Origin: Antedon bifida
Taxonomy: Eukaryota; Echinodermata; Crinoidea; Comatulida; Antedonidae
Length of the DNA: 64,000 bases
Direction of reading: 5' to 3'
Assembly: GCA_963402885.1 (NCBI GenBank)
Contig: OY727093.1
Span: 16,559,036-16,623,035, forward strand
The notes under the pieces are model-generated. The model was not told the origin of the DNA, ran no database searches, and saw only the letters and a program-made list of their open reading frames with translations. Position 1 is the first letter of the stretch, and every line of letters starts with the position of its first letter. Shown piece after piece: positions 11,806 through 23,983 of the stretch. A program made the translations under genes and the position numbers.

Positions 11806-12722
11806 TTGCGCTTTTATAATACTTAATCATCCCATGCGAATTATTATTAGGGCAGAAAATTAAGTAATTCAATTTGTGTGCTACACCACAAATTTAATTA
11901 CAAAAGTAGCAAATAAGGTTGTGTTCGTATGTATAAAAAAATAACCACTGTGAAAAAACGGCAGTGACAAACGCCTATGCTTATATACACTGTGGTGTTT
12001 TTTTCGATGGATTTTAAGCAGTGACAAAAATTTTTCTAATTTTTTTCAATCACACAGTGATGTAGGCCAATCTTTTAAGAACATTTCACAGTAATTTGTT
12101 TTCTCATACGATCCTCCATTCAAGAGTTACGATTTTTTAATTAACATTGTGTCCTGAAATCCCCTGAAAACGCTATGTTATTTCTGTTGGTTACGCTTCG
12201 TTGCACGGCATTGTTTGTCATCGATCGTAAGTCTTCCGTTTCGTAAAAAATGCGTTCGCTGTTATTAAATATTTTTACCAACTACAACTTGTTTTCTTAC
12301 AACTACCCTTATGCCCTTTGAAGCCGAAAATCCTGCCGAGATATGCCTACTCCTTACGACCATTTTTATGTTACTTGACGATGATTTTGAGCCTACCCTG
12401 AACAACGATTTAGACCAAAATATTGATGATCGACGTTCTAGCCCTGCACCAACAAGGACAACACCGCCTCAAACACCCTTGTTATCGGAGATTAATTACA
12501 CGCCGTAGGCTGATCGGAGATTTATTATACGCCCGTAGGCTGAATTTACCTCTAAATATGGTGGACTTTTTACCTCGTTTGTTAAATAGCTAGAGGCCAA
12601 ATTTAATTACCGCACGCGACTTCACAGCGGAAATAACTGGTAAATTTCAACCCGTTTCAAGCCCTAAGTAACAAATCTCCAACACACACAAAAATTGCAA
12701 AATATCAAAACCATTCAAATAA
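11806..12722. repeat. Dispersed repeat, long copy with about 760 bp of extra sequence
   Basis: Its two ends match the short copy at 10152-10275. The middle (about 11914-12678) is absent there and is either an insertion or sequence lost from the short copy. The middle holds an open frame (12311-12508, 65 codons, acidic then Pro/Thr-rich) that I do not recognise, and two 30-bp tandem copies at 12490-12548 ending in CCGTAGGCTGA. Confidence 0.6.
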
Positions 12723-14126
12723 ACTAACTTTATCTATATATATAATTATTAATATATGTCCACACCTTTTCACTGAATATAGTTTCTCACATATCAAACA
12801 ATCTCATATTTCTCCATAACTTCATCATCAGGAAAGATATAAATGTCAAAAATAAAGACGACATCTATATTTCACTGGTTAATTGTAATGTATTATATTG
12901 TTCGGGTACATTAAATTTGCGTGTGTATACGCTTTGACATACCACTCATGTGCCTCGCATAACGCATTTGAATTCAAGTAATTCCCACTCAAATGTTTGC
13001 GTTGTACAATCATGCATATTCAACGCTAATTTGTTCTACTGTACACATGTACTAACCAATTCTGGGTAATAAGAAAGCAACCAATATTAAACAACGTCAT
13101 GTAATGTCATTTTGAAAGATGGAAGAATAAAAATACTGTCATATTATTTGTACTGTAAAAATGTTTGTACATTAAAAAGTTCTTTAAAAATTGTATTAAC
13201 TATTATTACATTATTCTCTATTTAGGTAAATTGCCATGAATAAAGGTAGCAACTCGGTTCATAGATCAAACGGATATACAAACGGATATACAAAATGAAA
13301 AGAGTGCAGGACACTAAGCGATATATGGCCAATGTAAAAATACTGTAGAAAATACTGTTAAAAATGCAGATTACAAGGCCTACTAGCCTATACAAACAAG
13401 GCTACTAAAGCAAATATATGCCTAGGCATAGCCTGAGGTAATTATACATTTAATAATAATTATTTCATTTTGGGATATTTTAATAATACAAATAAATGAT
13501 CCATCTTCTGAAAATTCAAAATTATTGCCATTTCTGTACTCTTATCTCAGCCTACCAAAAAGTATTCTCGCCTACTGTAATCCATGTTGTTTTCAGTTAT
13601 AATTTCCTATATTATTATTTCTTTCCTTGATGATTTCTAGCATATTATTTGAACACAATTACAAGACTGTGGCGGCTATATTAAAAAGCAACCAAGCCAA
13701 TCATCATTCTGTAAAAGCACAGTAAAAAATTGAAGGGTAAGTTAAAATCATTTTTGTATTAGAGGACATTGAATAATTTTAATTGACTAAATACAACATC
13801 TATCATTTTTTTTTATTACTTTTCAGATCAATTGTTGAGACATGATTAAATATTAAGAAGGCCATAAGCAAGTCGCTTCATAGATATTATAACTGAATAA
13901 AATATACCTGTAAAAAGCAACGGGAATACAGGGTATACTGGTTATTAAGATGTTTGTGTAATGGCTGTGTATGTTAAGGTATAATATTAAAGTTAATAAA
14001 GTATACAATTAAACAAGTTCTCTTGTTTCTGTATTTGTTTCAGTACGTACTGAATTTTGGAACAATTAGAAAATTTACAACTGGGATTGACCAGACCATT
14101 TGGACAATTTGGTTTGCAATGGAAAA
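12723..14126. other. No gene recognised
   Basis: AT-rich sequence. Only a doubled ACGGATATACAAA near 13270 was noticed. Confidence 0.5.
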
Positions 14127-14341
14127 TTACTCCTGTGACCAGTTGGAACTGGAACCAGTTGGACCAATTGGAACCAGTTGGATGATGGAAATTCGTTTTT
14201 TTCAACTGGTCTAGTGACCAGTTGGAACTGGGACCAGTTGGAACTGAAACCAGTTGGAACTGGGACCAGTTGGACCAGTTTGAAAAAACAAATTTCCATC
14301 ATCCAACTGGTTCCAAATGGTCCAACTGGTCCAACTGGAAT
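14127..14341. repeat. Palindromic minisatellite built from CCAGTTGGAAC
   Basis: Variants of CCAGTTGGAACTGG repeat across the stretch, and the whole block is also an inverted repeat. The left arm (about 14140-14218) contains GTTGGATGATGGAAATTCG and the right arm (about 14262-14337) contains its complement. The core unit is itself near-palindromic, so a single strand could fold in many registers. Frames on both strands (QLVPVPTG-like repeats) are by-products. Confidence 0.85.
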
Positions 14342-16137
14342 TTTCACCTGGTTAATTGTTAATAGTGACCTTGGATTTACACGACACACCATCAGAATAC
14401 AGGAGAATGTACAGAATAGATATCATGAAAATGCTAAAATGGAGCTTTTGATTTTCGACAACCCAACTACGTAATGTTAATTTATTGTGCGCACAATATT
14501 TGGACATGTTTACTAGCTCCCCACCTCGACAGTTTTGATGGTTTCTAGGTCCAGACAACGACTGATGCGACATCGATTGCCCTGACCTAGGTAGATCGCC
14601 TGTCGTCGCAACTTGAAAGCTCCCACTGTATGGTATCACCGGCATCAAATATAGGATTGAATCCATTTACTAATTTTGTGAACATGAAAGTAATCTTGTC
14701 GTGTGCTTATAATTTGTTTTATGTAAAACAATCAATTCAGATGGCAATTGACATCAAAATTTAATCAAGATGGAACATCAAGACACAGTTAGATTAGAAA
14801 AACAATGTATCTTAATTTAAGAAACAGAAAATGAATATGTATATTTTATGTTTAGGTAATGTAATTTAAAAACATAGTAGTATTAATTTTTTTTTTATAA
14901 ACTTGAATAGTTCTAACAAATCTTAAAATGAAAACATCATCTAGGTAAAAGTTCGAGAATCTTCAATAAGTTTGGGGGAAAAAACGGCTGCTAATTCATT
15001 TAATTACCATTATTTAATATAATACTGGCAACATTCTGAGGCACTATTAAAACAAACTAAATAACTAAGGGCGGGTTTATACAAATATTGCACATTTATT
15101 TTGGAGTTCCAAATCAAATGTTGGCATAATTTGGCAAAAAAAGGCATAGTTTTATCCTAATTCTAAAACATTGTTTTTCCTAATTTCAAAAGCAGATTTA
15201 AAAAATCAATAACTGAATAAACTAAATTTTAAACGAAATCATCCTTTATTAAATCCTTTAATAAACTCATACATATTAATTCATAATGCACGCGAGTATA
15301 TACAACTTATGATTATGAACTACGGTATAACACGGTATTACGCTTTAATGTATAACTGCAAGGTTTTTGTGGGGTTTACCTTGGCCCCTGCAACATGCTA
15401 AAAATTAAAGATGTGTTCAAAGTTAGGGTGTTGTATAAACACAGCCTATGTTTATGTTTATTACTGGCTATTAATCCTGACCTAGTGCCAGGGTTCAAAT
15501 GAAACAAGCTTGTTTCCCACTAGATGCAACACAAGGATGAAGACACAATGAGTGAGTTGACCAATTAACAATTTGGATGTTCCATTGGCCAACCTAATGG
15601 CGCCATCCTTGTATAGCACTCAAGTGAGAAGCAAACTTTAGTTTAGTTTGCTGTTGGATGCGTACTAAAAATAAATAAATCTGGTTCATGGTCTCTATGT
15701 AAAAGGTTTAAAGAAAATTAATTTTCTATTAAACTAAGAAATTGATTACTTTAAGTCAGGTAAATAATATAAGACCTTTACTTAACCTTTTATAGAGTCA
15801 ATGGATTGTCTGCATGGTGCGTGCATACACATCACAAAATGATAGTAAAGGATTATTGGCATCATAATTAAAAACAGTAACAACAAAAAAAGGCTGTATT
15901 CTGTAAGCCAGTCGATGTCACACTATAGAAATAATTCTATACCCCTGAACAAACGGTAACATTTTAAAGCAGCAAACGTAAAGTGTTTATGAGTAGCATG
16001 AGTGTTAAAAGTTGTCAAAGACAATAGCCAAAAAGAAGAAGAAAATAACAAAATTGATTTTTTATTCTATTGGAAAATTCCAACCATTCCATAACTATTG
16101 TAACTTCTATTGTTTTTTTTTTAACAGTACTCATCTT
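14342..16137. other. No gene recognised
   Basis: AT-rich sequence with no repeat shared with the rest of the window and no convincing exon. Confidence 0.5.
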
Positions 16138-16141
16138 TTAA

Positions 16142-17317
16142 AGATGTATTGTCCCTTGAAACACGAAAAAATGAAGGTCAAAATATTCTAAATTTAAATT
16201 TGCCATATCAAAGTAATATTAAAGTTATTCACTTTAAGTCGAAAATTCGAGCCAAAAACAACAAGTTTACGTAATTAACAGGTAAATTAATTTAATTACA
16301 TTTCTTCTCGAAAATCGTCGCGAGCGAAATTAAAGACCCCTTCCCTGCAATTTTGGACGTTTTTGGAAAATAATACATATATATCACTTTAAAAACATTA
16401 AACCATGTCATTCCTTGTCTTAAATGTACGTTTTATGGTAAATTATGATAAAAAGTGAGAAACAATGCACTACCTAAGTAGCTCGCGGCGATCGACCTCT
16501 CGTGGACGGTCTTAGGCCTAGCCTAGCTAGGCTTAGTTTTGTAGGCCTAGCTGGTAAACATCGGTAACGTACGAACATTGTACGCTAGCTATATACCTAG
16601 CCTGACGTTGTATAGTTGCTGCATTAATTGTCTTTCTATTTTTGCCAGACTCCGTTGATACAAATTGGGGAAAACCCGGTATTTTCGCTGAAAAGTTAGG
16701 AGTCTTCCATTTGTTTTGGCCTCACGATCGATCGAAAAGTGAGCGAATTACAGGTGAAAAACAAAAATATCAATCCGCGTGCAATGCATTTTGGGATTTA
16801 TAGCGGGCCGCTATAATTATTAGAATCGACTTATTTTTCACATTTTTAACCGTTTAAAGACGAAAAAAGTTATCGCAATAGGACCATATAGTATTATTTT
16901 TACATTAAATATAGTTTGTGATCTTAAATTAGATCTAAAAAACGTAGGGAAGGGGGCTTTAAACAAAGATTTCAAACCACGAGTATGCATTATGCATGAT
17001 GCTAATTAGGATTGTTTACAACTCGTCACAGTTGAGAAGGTGTTTTCACATAGATCTCGAGGAAATTTTATGATTATGCATACAGAGTAGCCAAACAAGC
17101 GCGTTGCATTATGAGATATGTTTTGATCGAAAACTTTGACTGGAAGTCAAAGTTATTTTTTGAACAAAAAAACGTCTATATTTCAGTTAAATGATTTTTT
17201 TTTTTACTAGTATTTGGTGAAAGTTAATAACTATTATGATACTTAAAAATGAGACACTTTTTTTCGAAATATTAAAAAAAAAATGTTTTGGGAATTAGTC
17301 AAAGGGACAATACATCT
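16142..17317. mobile_element. TTAA-flanked MITE with AGATGTATTGTC ends (outer)
   Basis: Terminal inverted repeats AGATGTATTGTCCCTT and its complement at 17300-17317 are flanked by TTAA on the left (16138-16141) and a one-base variant, CTAA, on the right (17318-17321). TTAA target duplication is the mark of piggyBac-type elements. No transposase frame is present, so it is non-autonomous. Related copies lie at 32416-32742 and 48763-49108. It hosts a second TTAA element. Confidence 0.75.
16334..16958. mobile_element. TTAA-flanked MITE nested inside the previous one
   Basis: Ends AGACCCCTTCCCTGC and GTAGGGAAGGGGGCT are inverted repeats matching at 13 of 15 positions, with exact TTAA on both sides (16330-16333 and 16959-16962). 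There is no coding frame. Nesting shows that it arrived after the outer element. Confidence 0.72.
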
Positions 17318-17594
17318 CTAAAGTGGAGCTACAGTCAGACTTTAATTGAAAGTGATTACATAAAAAAAACAGGGAAAATATGGCAATATTTACCAAAAAC
17401 TAATTTCTAAAAAATCGGTCAGAAAATAGTGTTTTTTACTGCACATTACACTTTTTCAGTAACTTAGGGGTTATTAATTTACAATACGTCGCGAAACGCA
17501 TTACACTTACCGACTGACGCGTTTTAGTCACCGGTGAACGCGTTGGTGAAATGTCCCCCTTTGGTAAATTATGTGTTGAAAAATGGCGAATCAA

Positions 17595-18645
17595 TTTTAT
17601 ACCAGGGAGTTGTAAAATAACGGGTGTGTAGAAAGCGACGACCTTGAATTGGACGACCCCAACGACCCGGGCTCCTCGAATTGGACGACCTAGAATTGGA
17701 CGACCCATAACACGAAACCGACGACCCCTATAGCCTAGCCTAGGCGTTAGGCCTAAGTGTGGTATAACATCCCGAAGCCGAACATAGCCAAAGATCTTTA
17801 AACCATACCATATATAATACTTGCAAGCAAGCAATTGATTGAAAAAATACAGAAATATCGCCATTTGATACTGAATGTGTCGAAACGAACAAACGAACAG
17901 ATATGGAACGGCAAGAGTGCATCATTAAAACTGCATTCGACTCGATTAGCACACGAAATATCATAAACATGGCAAACCAGGTCAAAACGGCCCCTTTTTC
18001 AGCGGCGGGTAAGGTTTGCTCAGTGGATTGGTCATTGGTTGGTCATTGGTATTTCGACAAACATATTAAAAAGAAATTAAAAAGAAATAAATATTATACA
18101 TTACATGGTTAAACCATGGACGTATAATTACATCTAGTCTTCATATAACGAACACTATAGGCCTACCAAGCAGCGTGTTGCGAACATGTGCATGGGGAGG
18201 ACCATAAGAAAGCTTTACATTTCACATATGCATTGTATACGGTCAAACCTTACCCGCCGCTGAAAAAGGAGCCGTTTTGACCTGGGTTGCCATGTTTATT
18301 ATATTTCGTGTGCTAATCGAATGCAGTTTTAATGATGCACTCTTGGCGTTCCATATCTGTTCGTTTGTTCGTGTCGACACATTCAGTATCAAATGGCGAT
18401 ATTTCTGTATTTTTTCAATCAATTGCTTGCTTGCGAGTATTAAGGTATGGTTTAAAGATCTTTGGCTATGTTCGGCTTCGGGATGTTATACCACGCTTAG
18501 GCCTAGGCTAGGCTATAGGGGTCATCGGTTTCGTGTTATGGGTCGTCCAATTCTAGGTCGTTCAATTCGAGGTCGCCCGGGTCGTTGGGGTCGTCCAATT
18601 TGAGGTCGTCGCTTTCTACACACCCGTAAAATAACTCCCTGTTTA
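17595..18645. repeat. Foldback palindrome with about 410-bp arms
   Basis: The left arm (about 17595-18018) and right arm (about 18241-18645) are near-exact reverse complements around a spacer of about 220 bp. The outer part of each arm carries a short direct repeat of GAATTGGACGACC; the inner part is unique. The frames at 17436-17864 and 18277-18603 are the same arm read from each side (shared peptide RLGYRGRRFRVMGRPIL), so they are not separate genes. The spacer holds a small palindrome, CATGGTTAAACCATG. A foldback-type transposon is likely; gene-sized arms without coding signs argue against an inverted gene pair. Confidence 0.85.
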
Positions 18646-19665
18646 TACACACAATTAATACGATTTGTTTAGGCCCAAGTAATATTTCCGATAAAAATAT
18701 CAGCATAATCTACATGTAACATCATGATTTGCACTGTACAACAACAGCATAAAAATCTTAATCAAATTGCTTATTAATTTTAAGCTAGGCCTAGCTAAAT
18801 CGTCTACTCAGCCTAGCTAGCTAGGCTTGAATTCATGTCTAGGTAGGCCTATGTAGTCATGGGTTCGAAAATGCTTGGTCGATTCGTCCCATTTATCGTT
18901 CCTGGGTTTTCTCGCACATTAAAAATCATCTACAAAACAAGACTGGTATTGATCAAAAAGGTAAAGAATAGTAACGGATGTGGAAGCTTAGGTCTGACTG
19001 AAAAGCAACTATTCAGGCACCCTATCATGGCCCATGGGTAGGCCGAGATTGGGTGCCAGAACAAACTTCACTGCTGTAAGGCTATCAGGCAGCCTAGCCA
19101 GAGGTCAAGCAGCATCGTTACATACCTAGACTCTAGTAGGCCTAGGCCTAGCTTTATTGAATATATAGCCACGTTTTTCTCAAATCTCGTTAAATTTGAC
19201 ATTTTAGTAATAATCTCATAATCACTTATTACACTGTGAAACATGATAGGGTCACATCCAGAATGTTTTAATATATTTTTCGCCCGTCAAAAATAACATC
19301 GCGACAATAACAGATCGCCAGCTGCAGTGTGAAAAATGTTGTGAGAAATGTCACGTGATCATACTCCCTAGCAAAATAAAAAACCCAATTGGACCCAACA
19401 GGGGAAAGTGTCTATTTATGCGAAATTGCGCAATGTACACGCAATAACAATACCAGACATAGAAAGATCTGGAAAAATTACATATAAAAACATTTTTAAT
19501 TTTTTTTTAGTGAAGAAATTAATTTTTTAGGAATATTCAAATATACCCCTCTTTTGCATGTGAAAGAATAGGAAATTACAAGGTATCCCCCCAAAACGCA
19601 AAAATACGTGATTTTCAAGAAAATCGTAGTCATTGAAAAAAATTTCAAAAAAATATGAAGTATGA
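18646..19665. other. No gene recognised; TAGGCCTA-rich
   Basis: Contains a dense cluster of AGGCCTA/CTAGGC/CTAGCTAG motifs at 18783-18853 and 19136-19152. No exon or mobile-element end was seen. Confidence 0.5.
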
Positions 19666-19668
19666 GGG

Positions 19669-19796
19669 ATGATATCATCATATAACTATGATATATTTTG
19701 TATAACCGAAACGTGGCTAAGCACCAATATTGATAACAATGAGATTTTAGTAGACGGATACAAGATTTGTAGGCTTGATAGACCAAATACTCAAGC
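19669..19796 (+). pseudogene. Endonuclease domain fragment, N-terminal piece, of the LINE
   Basis: Encodes a short stretch with the motif DIFCITETWLS, typical of the APE-like endonuclease of CR1/Jockey-group elements, which nicks target DNA for reverse transcription. Translation runs straight into the inserted DNA element at 19797. The catalytic domain continues beyond the insertion. Confidence 0.8.
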
Positions 19797-21521
19797 CAGT
19801 GGTGGCGCCAGGATTTGCCCGACGGGGGGGCCGAATTCCCCGACGGGGGGGCCGAATTCCCCGACCGGGTAGGGGGCGGGGCCGTACGCGCGAAAGAGGG
19901 GGTGGGTTTGGGAGGGGGTATCCCCCTCCTGAGCCTCAGAAAATTTTGAAAAAATAGATGCTTACACACTGTTTAATAGGCTAGAGCAACTAGTTTCCAT
20001 TACATTTAATAACAATGTTACATAATGTAAATTTAAATAAATCCTTCCTAAATACTCTAATACGGATCTTTTTCGACGAACTAATAATAAACTTTGATCG
20101 AAAAACACTTCAAACGAAATGAACATTTGGTAATGCGGCACTCCGAAAATGCCTCGATAGTGCATGTGTTTAGTGTACGACTGTGCTTTGGTGGTCTGTT
20201 AACCTCAGATATATACCCTATAGCCGGGTGAATAACTCAATGTAATTTAGTATACAATGCATGATTGCCGTAATCGCCGTGTCTATAACACAAATCAATA
20301 AAATGCCAAATCACCACACACGTTTTTTCGGCCGTGTACATAGAACAAGATATTTCATGTTTATGTTATGTCTATGAAATAATAATAAAAGAACATCATG
20401 TTTCTCGTTTTTTATTGTTTATACTGCATACCATTATATAAAAAATCTTCATACGCGAGAAAAAAGTTCACGATATTACACTCTACTCTGTACGGGGGTG
20501 TAAATATACAGGTCCACGCTAACGCTTGCACACGGACCAGGGCGGAAAATGGTGTATTTTTGGAGAGTGATGACGTCAGCATTCACACGAGGAGCAAGCT
20601 AAGACAACGTGATGCTGGTAGTGGGAGTGCATGTGTTTTGAAAATAACTCGGTTGTGGGTATTTTCCGAAGATTTTAAATCACGTTTTCTTTTTAAACTC
20701 TTGAATTCATAAATAGTAATTAAACTCTTAGCTCTTTCACTTAAGTAGGCCTATTTACACAACTATAGCTCTAGCCTACTCTTCTTAATTAAAAGAGTCA
20801 AGTGCGTCGAATCTGCGTTTAGCGACGGTCGCGGGTTTGGTGCATCTTTTTTCCCCTTTAGAATTAAGGTGGGTGGCTAGCCACCCTATTCACCCCCTAG
20901 ATCGAGATTTATGCGCGAAAAGAAACGTGATCAGACCCTGTTTTATGGTTCGGGCCAACCGCTTCCTCTTTCCAAATCGAACCCCCACCCAAACCCCTTT
21001 AATCGACAGCGAACATACACGCGGTACACCAATGGTTATTGGTAAATTGAAACAATTCGTAAACTCAACCGTGAGAACATAACTCGTACCTTTATCCCTG
21101 TATGAACGTACGTCGATGCATAGTTGCAAATGAATCTCCGATTTTCGCCTGGAATCTGGAAAATACACATTTTGGTCCCTGGATGTAATATGATACAGCC
21201 CAGATATGTCGACGCGTATACCGCAGTGAGCCGGCCGGGCCATGAAAGATTCGTACAAAGAGATACCGCCAGACAAATGCGTACCACATACTGTTTACTT
21301 CGCTGTCAGTGTATCGTATGTACGTCAAAAATAGAATGCCGCAGTTACTTACAATATATAGTAGTACACTTAATAATGGTTTTATTTTTTACCAGAAAAG
21401 AAATGATCATATTTTTCTCCCCGACAATAAGGCCAATACTCCCCGACAGGGGGGGCCAGCTTTCCCCGACGGGGGGGCCCTGGCCCCCCCTGGCCCCCCC
21501 CCCCCGCTGGCGCCACCACTG
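19797..21521. mobile_element. hAT-like non-autonomous transposon (copy A) with exact 8-bp target duplication
   Basis: Ends are CAGTGGTGGCGCCAG and its perfect complement CTGGCGCCACCACTG. ACTCAAGC stands directly outside both ends (19789-19796 and 21522-21529). An 8-bp duplication plus a CAGTGG-type terminus is characteristic of the hAT superfamily. No transposase frame is present. Both ends carry subterminal C/G-rich repeats of the form CCCCGACGGGGGGGCC. The first kilobase resembles copies B (26878-27881) and C (34871-35758); sequence after about 20903 is private to this copy. Confidence 0.9.
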
Positions 21522-21529
21522 ACTCAAGC

Positions 21530-21854
21530 TGGCGGTGGAGTTCTATGTTATATTAGAAGTGGTATTGCCTTTAAAGAAATCCAAGAGCTGAGATCTGAAA
21601 ATGTTGAAGCTCTTTGGATTGAAATAAATTTACCATATTCTAAACCTTTACTTATAGGTAATATTTATAGACCACCTAATGCTAAAGTTGAATATTTAAA
21701 TGAACTTGACAACATGTTCCAACAAAGTACATCATTATATAATGATGTTGTGATCTTGGGAGACTTTAACTTAGATATAAATAATAATACTAACGCAAGA
21801 AAAATTAATAAAATAGCTAAAAATAGTAATCTTAACCAACTAATTAATTCTTAA
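21530..21854 (+). pseudogene. Endonuclease domain fragment, C-terminal piece, of the LINE
   Basis: Resumes the endonuclease in frame with GGVLCYIRSGIAF, then the hallmarks IYRPP and LGDFNLDIN of the exonuclease-endonuclease-phosphatase fold. It ends in TAA at 21852-21854. The reading continues in another frame from about 21855 (KEFTRITN), so a single-base shift in an A-rich stretch separates it from the rest of the protein. Confidence 0.85.
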
Positions 21855-23983
21855 AAGAATTTACAAGAATAACTAACACTAGTAAAACAATTATAGATTT
21901 GATTTTTGTCACTAATTGTAATATTTCAACAGCAGGAGTATCAAGCCATGGAATAAGTGATCACTCCTTAATATATCTAATTCGAAAAACTAAAAAAACA
22001 CATATTCCTCCAAAGTTTATAACCTCTCATTCTTTTAAAAAATTTGACCAAAACAAATTTATAGAAGATTTAAAATGTATTGACTGGGATCAAATCAAGC
22101 TTTACTCTAATGTTAACACTGTCTGGTTGCTATGGAAACACTTATTTGGTGAGTTATGTAATCGGCATGCCCCTTTAAAGACAAAGAGAGTGAAAGGATC
22201 ACTTCCTGAATGGATAACCACTGATTATATAAGATTAACAAAAGACAGAGACTACTATTATAAGAAAGCTCACAAAACTAATGAACCTGAAGATTGGGAC
22301 AAAGCTAAACAACTGAGAAATCAAGTTAATAATTTAAATAGGAATTTAAAAAGAAAATATTGTACAAATACTATTAACGAAAATGCTAAAAATCCTAAGA
22401 AATTATGGAATACAATAAATAAATTAATACCTAAAACTAAACCCAGTATAAATAATGTATATAAAGATAATAATAAAAACTATACATCCAATGATAAGGA
22501 CACAGCCAATGTTTTTAATGCTCATTTTACTTCAATTGGAAGTTCTTTAGCAAATCAATTTACTAACTCCAATAATACTAACTCCAAAAATTATACTAGT
22601 AACACTTCAGAAAATTGTTTTGCGGGTAACAAATTTGAATTTGATCTTCTTACCCCTGATTACATTTTTAACCAGTTATGTAAATTGTCAACTAATAAAG
22701 CTATGGGTGTTGATAACTTTGATTGCAAACTTCTTAAACTAGCTGCTTCGATAATTTGTGACTCACTCTCATATATTTGTAATCTTTCTATGTTCAGTTC
22801 TAGATTTCCAGATGAATGGAAACTAGCTAAGGTAACACCTGTATATAAAGATGGGGATATGTCAGACCCTTATAATTACCGCCCAATTTCTGTTTTACCC
22901 ATACTTTCAAAACTCTTAGAACGTGCTGTGCATGATCAATTATACTTGTATTTAAGAACTAACAACCTTATAAATCCCTCCCAATCGGGCTTTAGAAAAG
23001 GTCACTCTACAGAAACTACTCTTTTAGATGTTACTGATTATATTTTAGATAACTTTGATAAAGGTATTTCATCTGCTGCTTTATTTCTTGACTTGAAGAA
23101 AGCATTTGATACAGTTAACCATGAAATATTACTTACCAAATTAAGAAATTATGGCTTAAATGATATTGCACTTCACTGGTTTAAATCATATTTAAGTGGA
23201 CGATCTCAAGTTGTTTGTATAAATTCAACAAAATCTGACACCATGAATGTTAATATTGGTGTCCCACAAGGATCAATACTGGGACCTTTACTATTTATTT
23301 TATACGTAAATTCACTTCCTGAATTTTTATCATGTAAATGTGTGATGTATGCAGATGATACAACACTCTTATGTAGTTCATCTGACCCTTTAATACTTCA
23401 GAATCAACTCAATATCAATCTAAACAAAATTATAGAATGGTTTGACCATAATCAACTCACACTAAATCTTAATAAGACCAAGCTTATGGTTTTCAGCACA
23501 AATCAGAAAACGGCAACATTTAAGAATATAACTTTACTTCATAATAACGAAACTATTGAAAGAGTTGATTCTTTTAAGTATTTAGGTGTCATTTTTGATC
23601 CTCAACTAAATTGGAAGGAACATATAGACAAAATGTCTTGTAAAATAGCTAAACGTATCGGTGTGATTCGTCATATTAAGATGTATCTTCCTATGTATAC
23701 TTTAAAAATGTTAGCAAATGCTTTAATTATTCCATTATTTGATTATTGTTGCTGTGTTTGGTCCAATTGTAACATAAGTTTTTCAGATTCTCTTCAGGTT
23801 TTAATCAACAGATTAGGTAGAATATTGTTATCAGTAGACATGTATACCCCTATTAATGATATCTTAAGTACTCTTGGATGGAGTAGACTTACAGAAAAAT
23901 GGAATGAAAATATTCTTATAATGCTATTTAAATGTTTAAAAGAAATAGCTCCAAGATACTTTATTTCAATTTACTGTAGATAA
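21855..23983 (+). CDS. LINE reverse transcriptase region (disrupted ORF2)
   Basis: About 700 codons, open from 21855; there is no ATG at the left edge because it is the continuation of the endonuclease frame. It covers the end of the endonuclease (GISDHSLI), a linker, and reverse transcriptase with YRPISVLPILSKLLE, SGFRKGHSTE, LFLDLKKAFDTVNH, GVPQGSILGPLLF, the catalytic YADD (23348-23359) and the thumb motif FKYLGVIFD. The enzyme copies element RNA at the nicked target. The frame ends early at 23983; the expected C-terminal segment (WNSLPNNIKSELHNM-like) continues in another frame to a stop at 24159-24161. It is a dead copy, though the RT core is uninterrupted. Confidence 0.9.

Noticed and set aside
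14075-14474. Frames of about 100 codons with QLVPVPTG-like repeats on both strands
   Set aside because: They are translations of the palindromic minisatellite; both strands are open because the unit is nearly self-complementary and lacks stops.
17436-18603. Pair of related frames (RLGYRGRRFRVMGRPIL) suggesting a duplicated gene
   Set aside because: They are the same arm of a foldback palindrome read from opposite sides, with no coding signature.
20890-21328. Overlapping frames on both strands near 21 kb as host genes
   Set aside because: They lie wholly inside the hAT-like element, lack transposase motifs and are open on several frames of GC-richer sequence.
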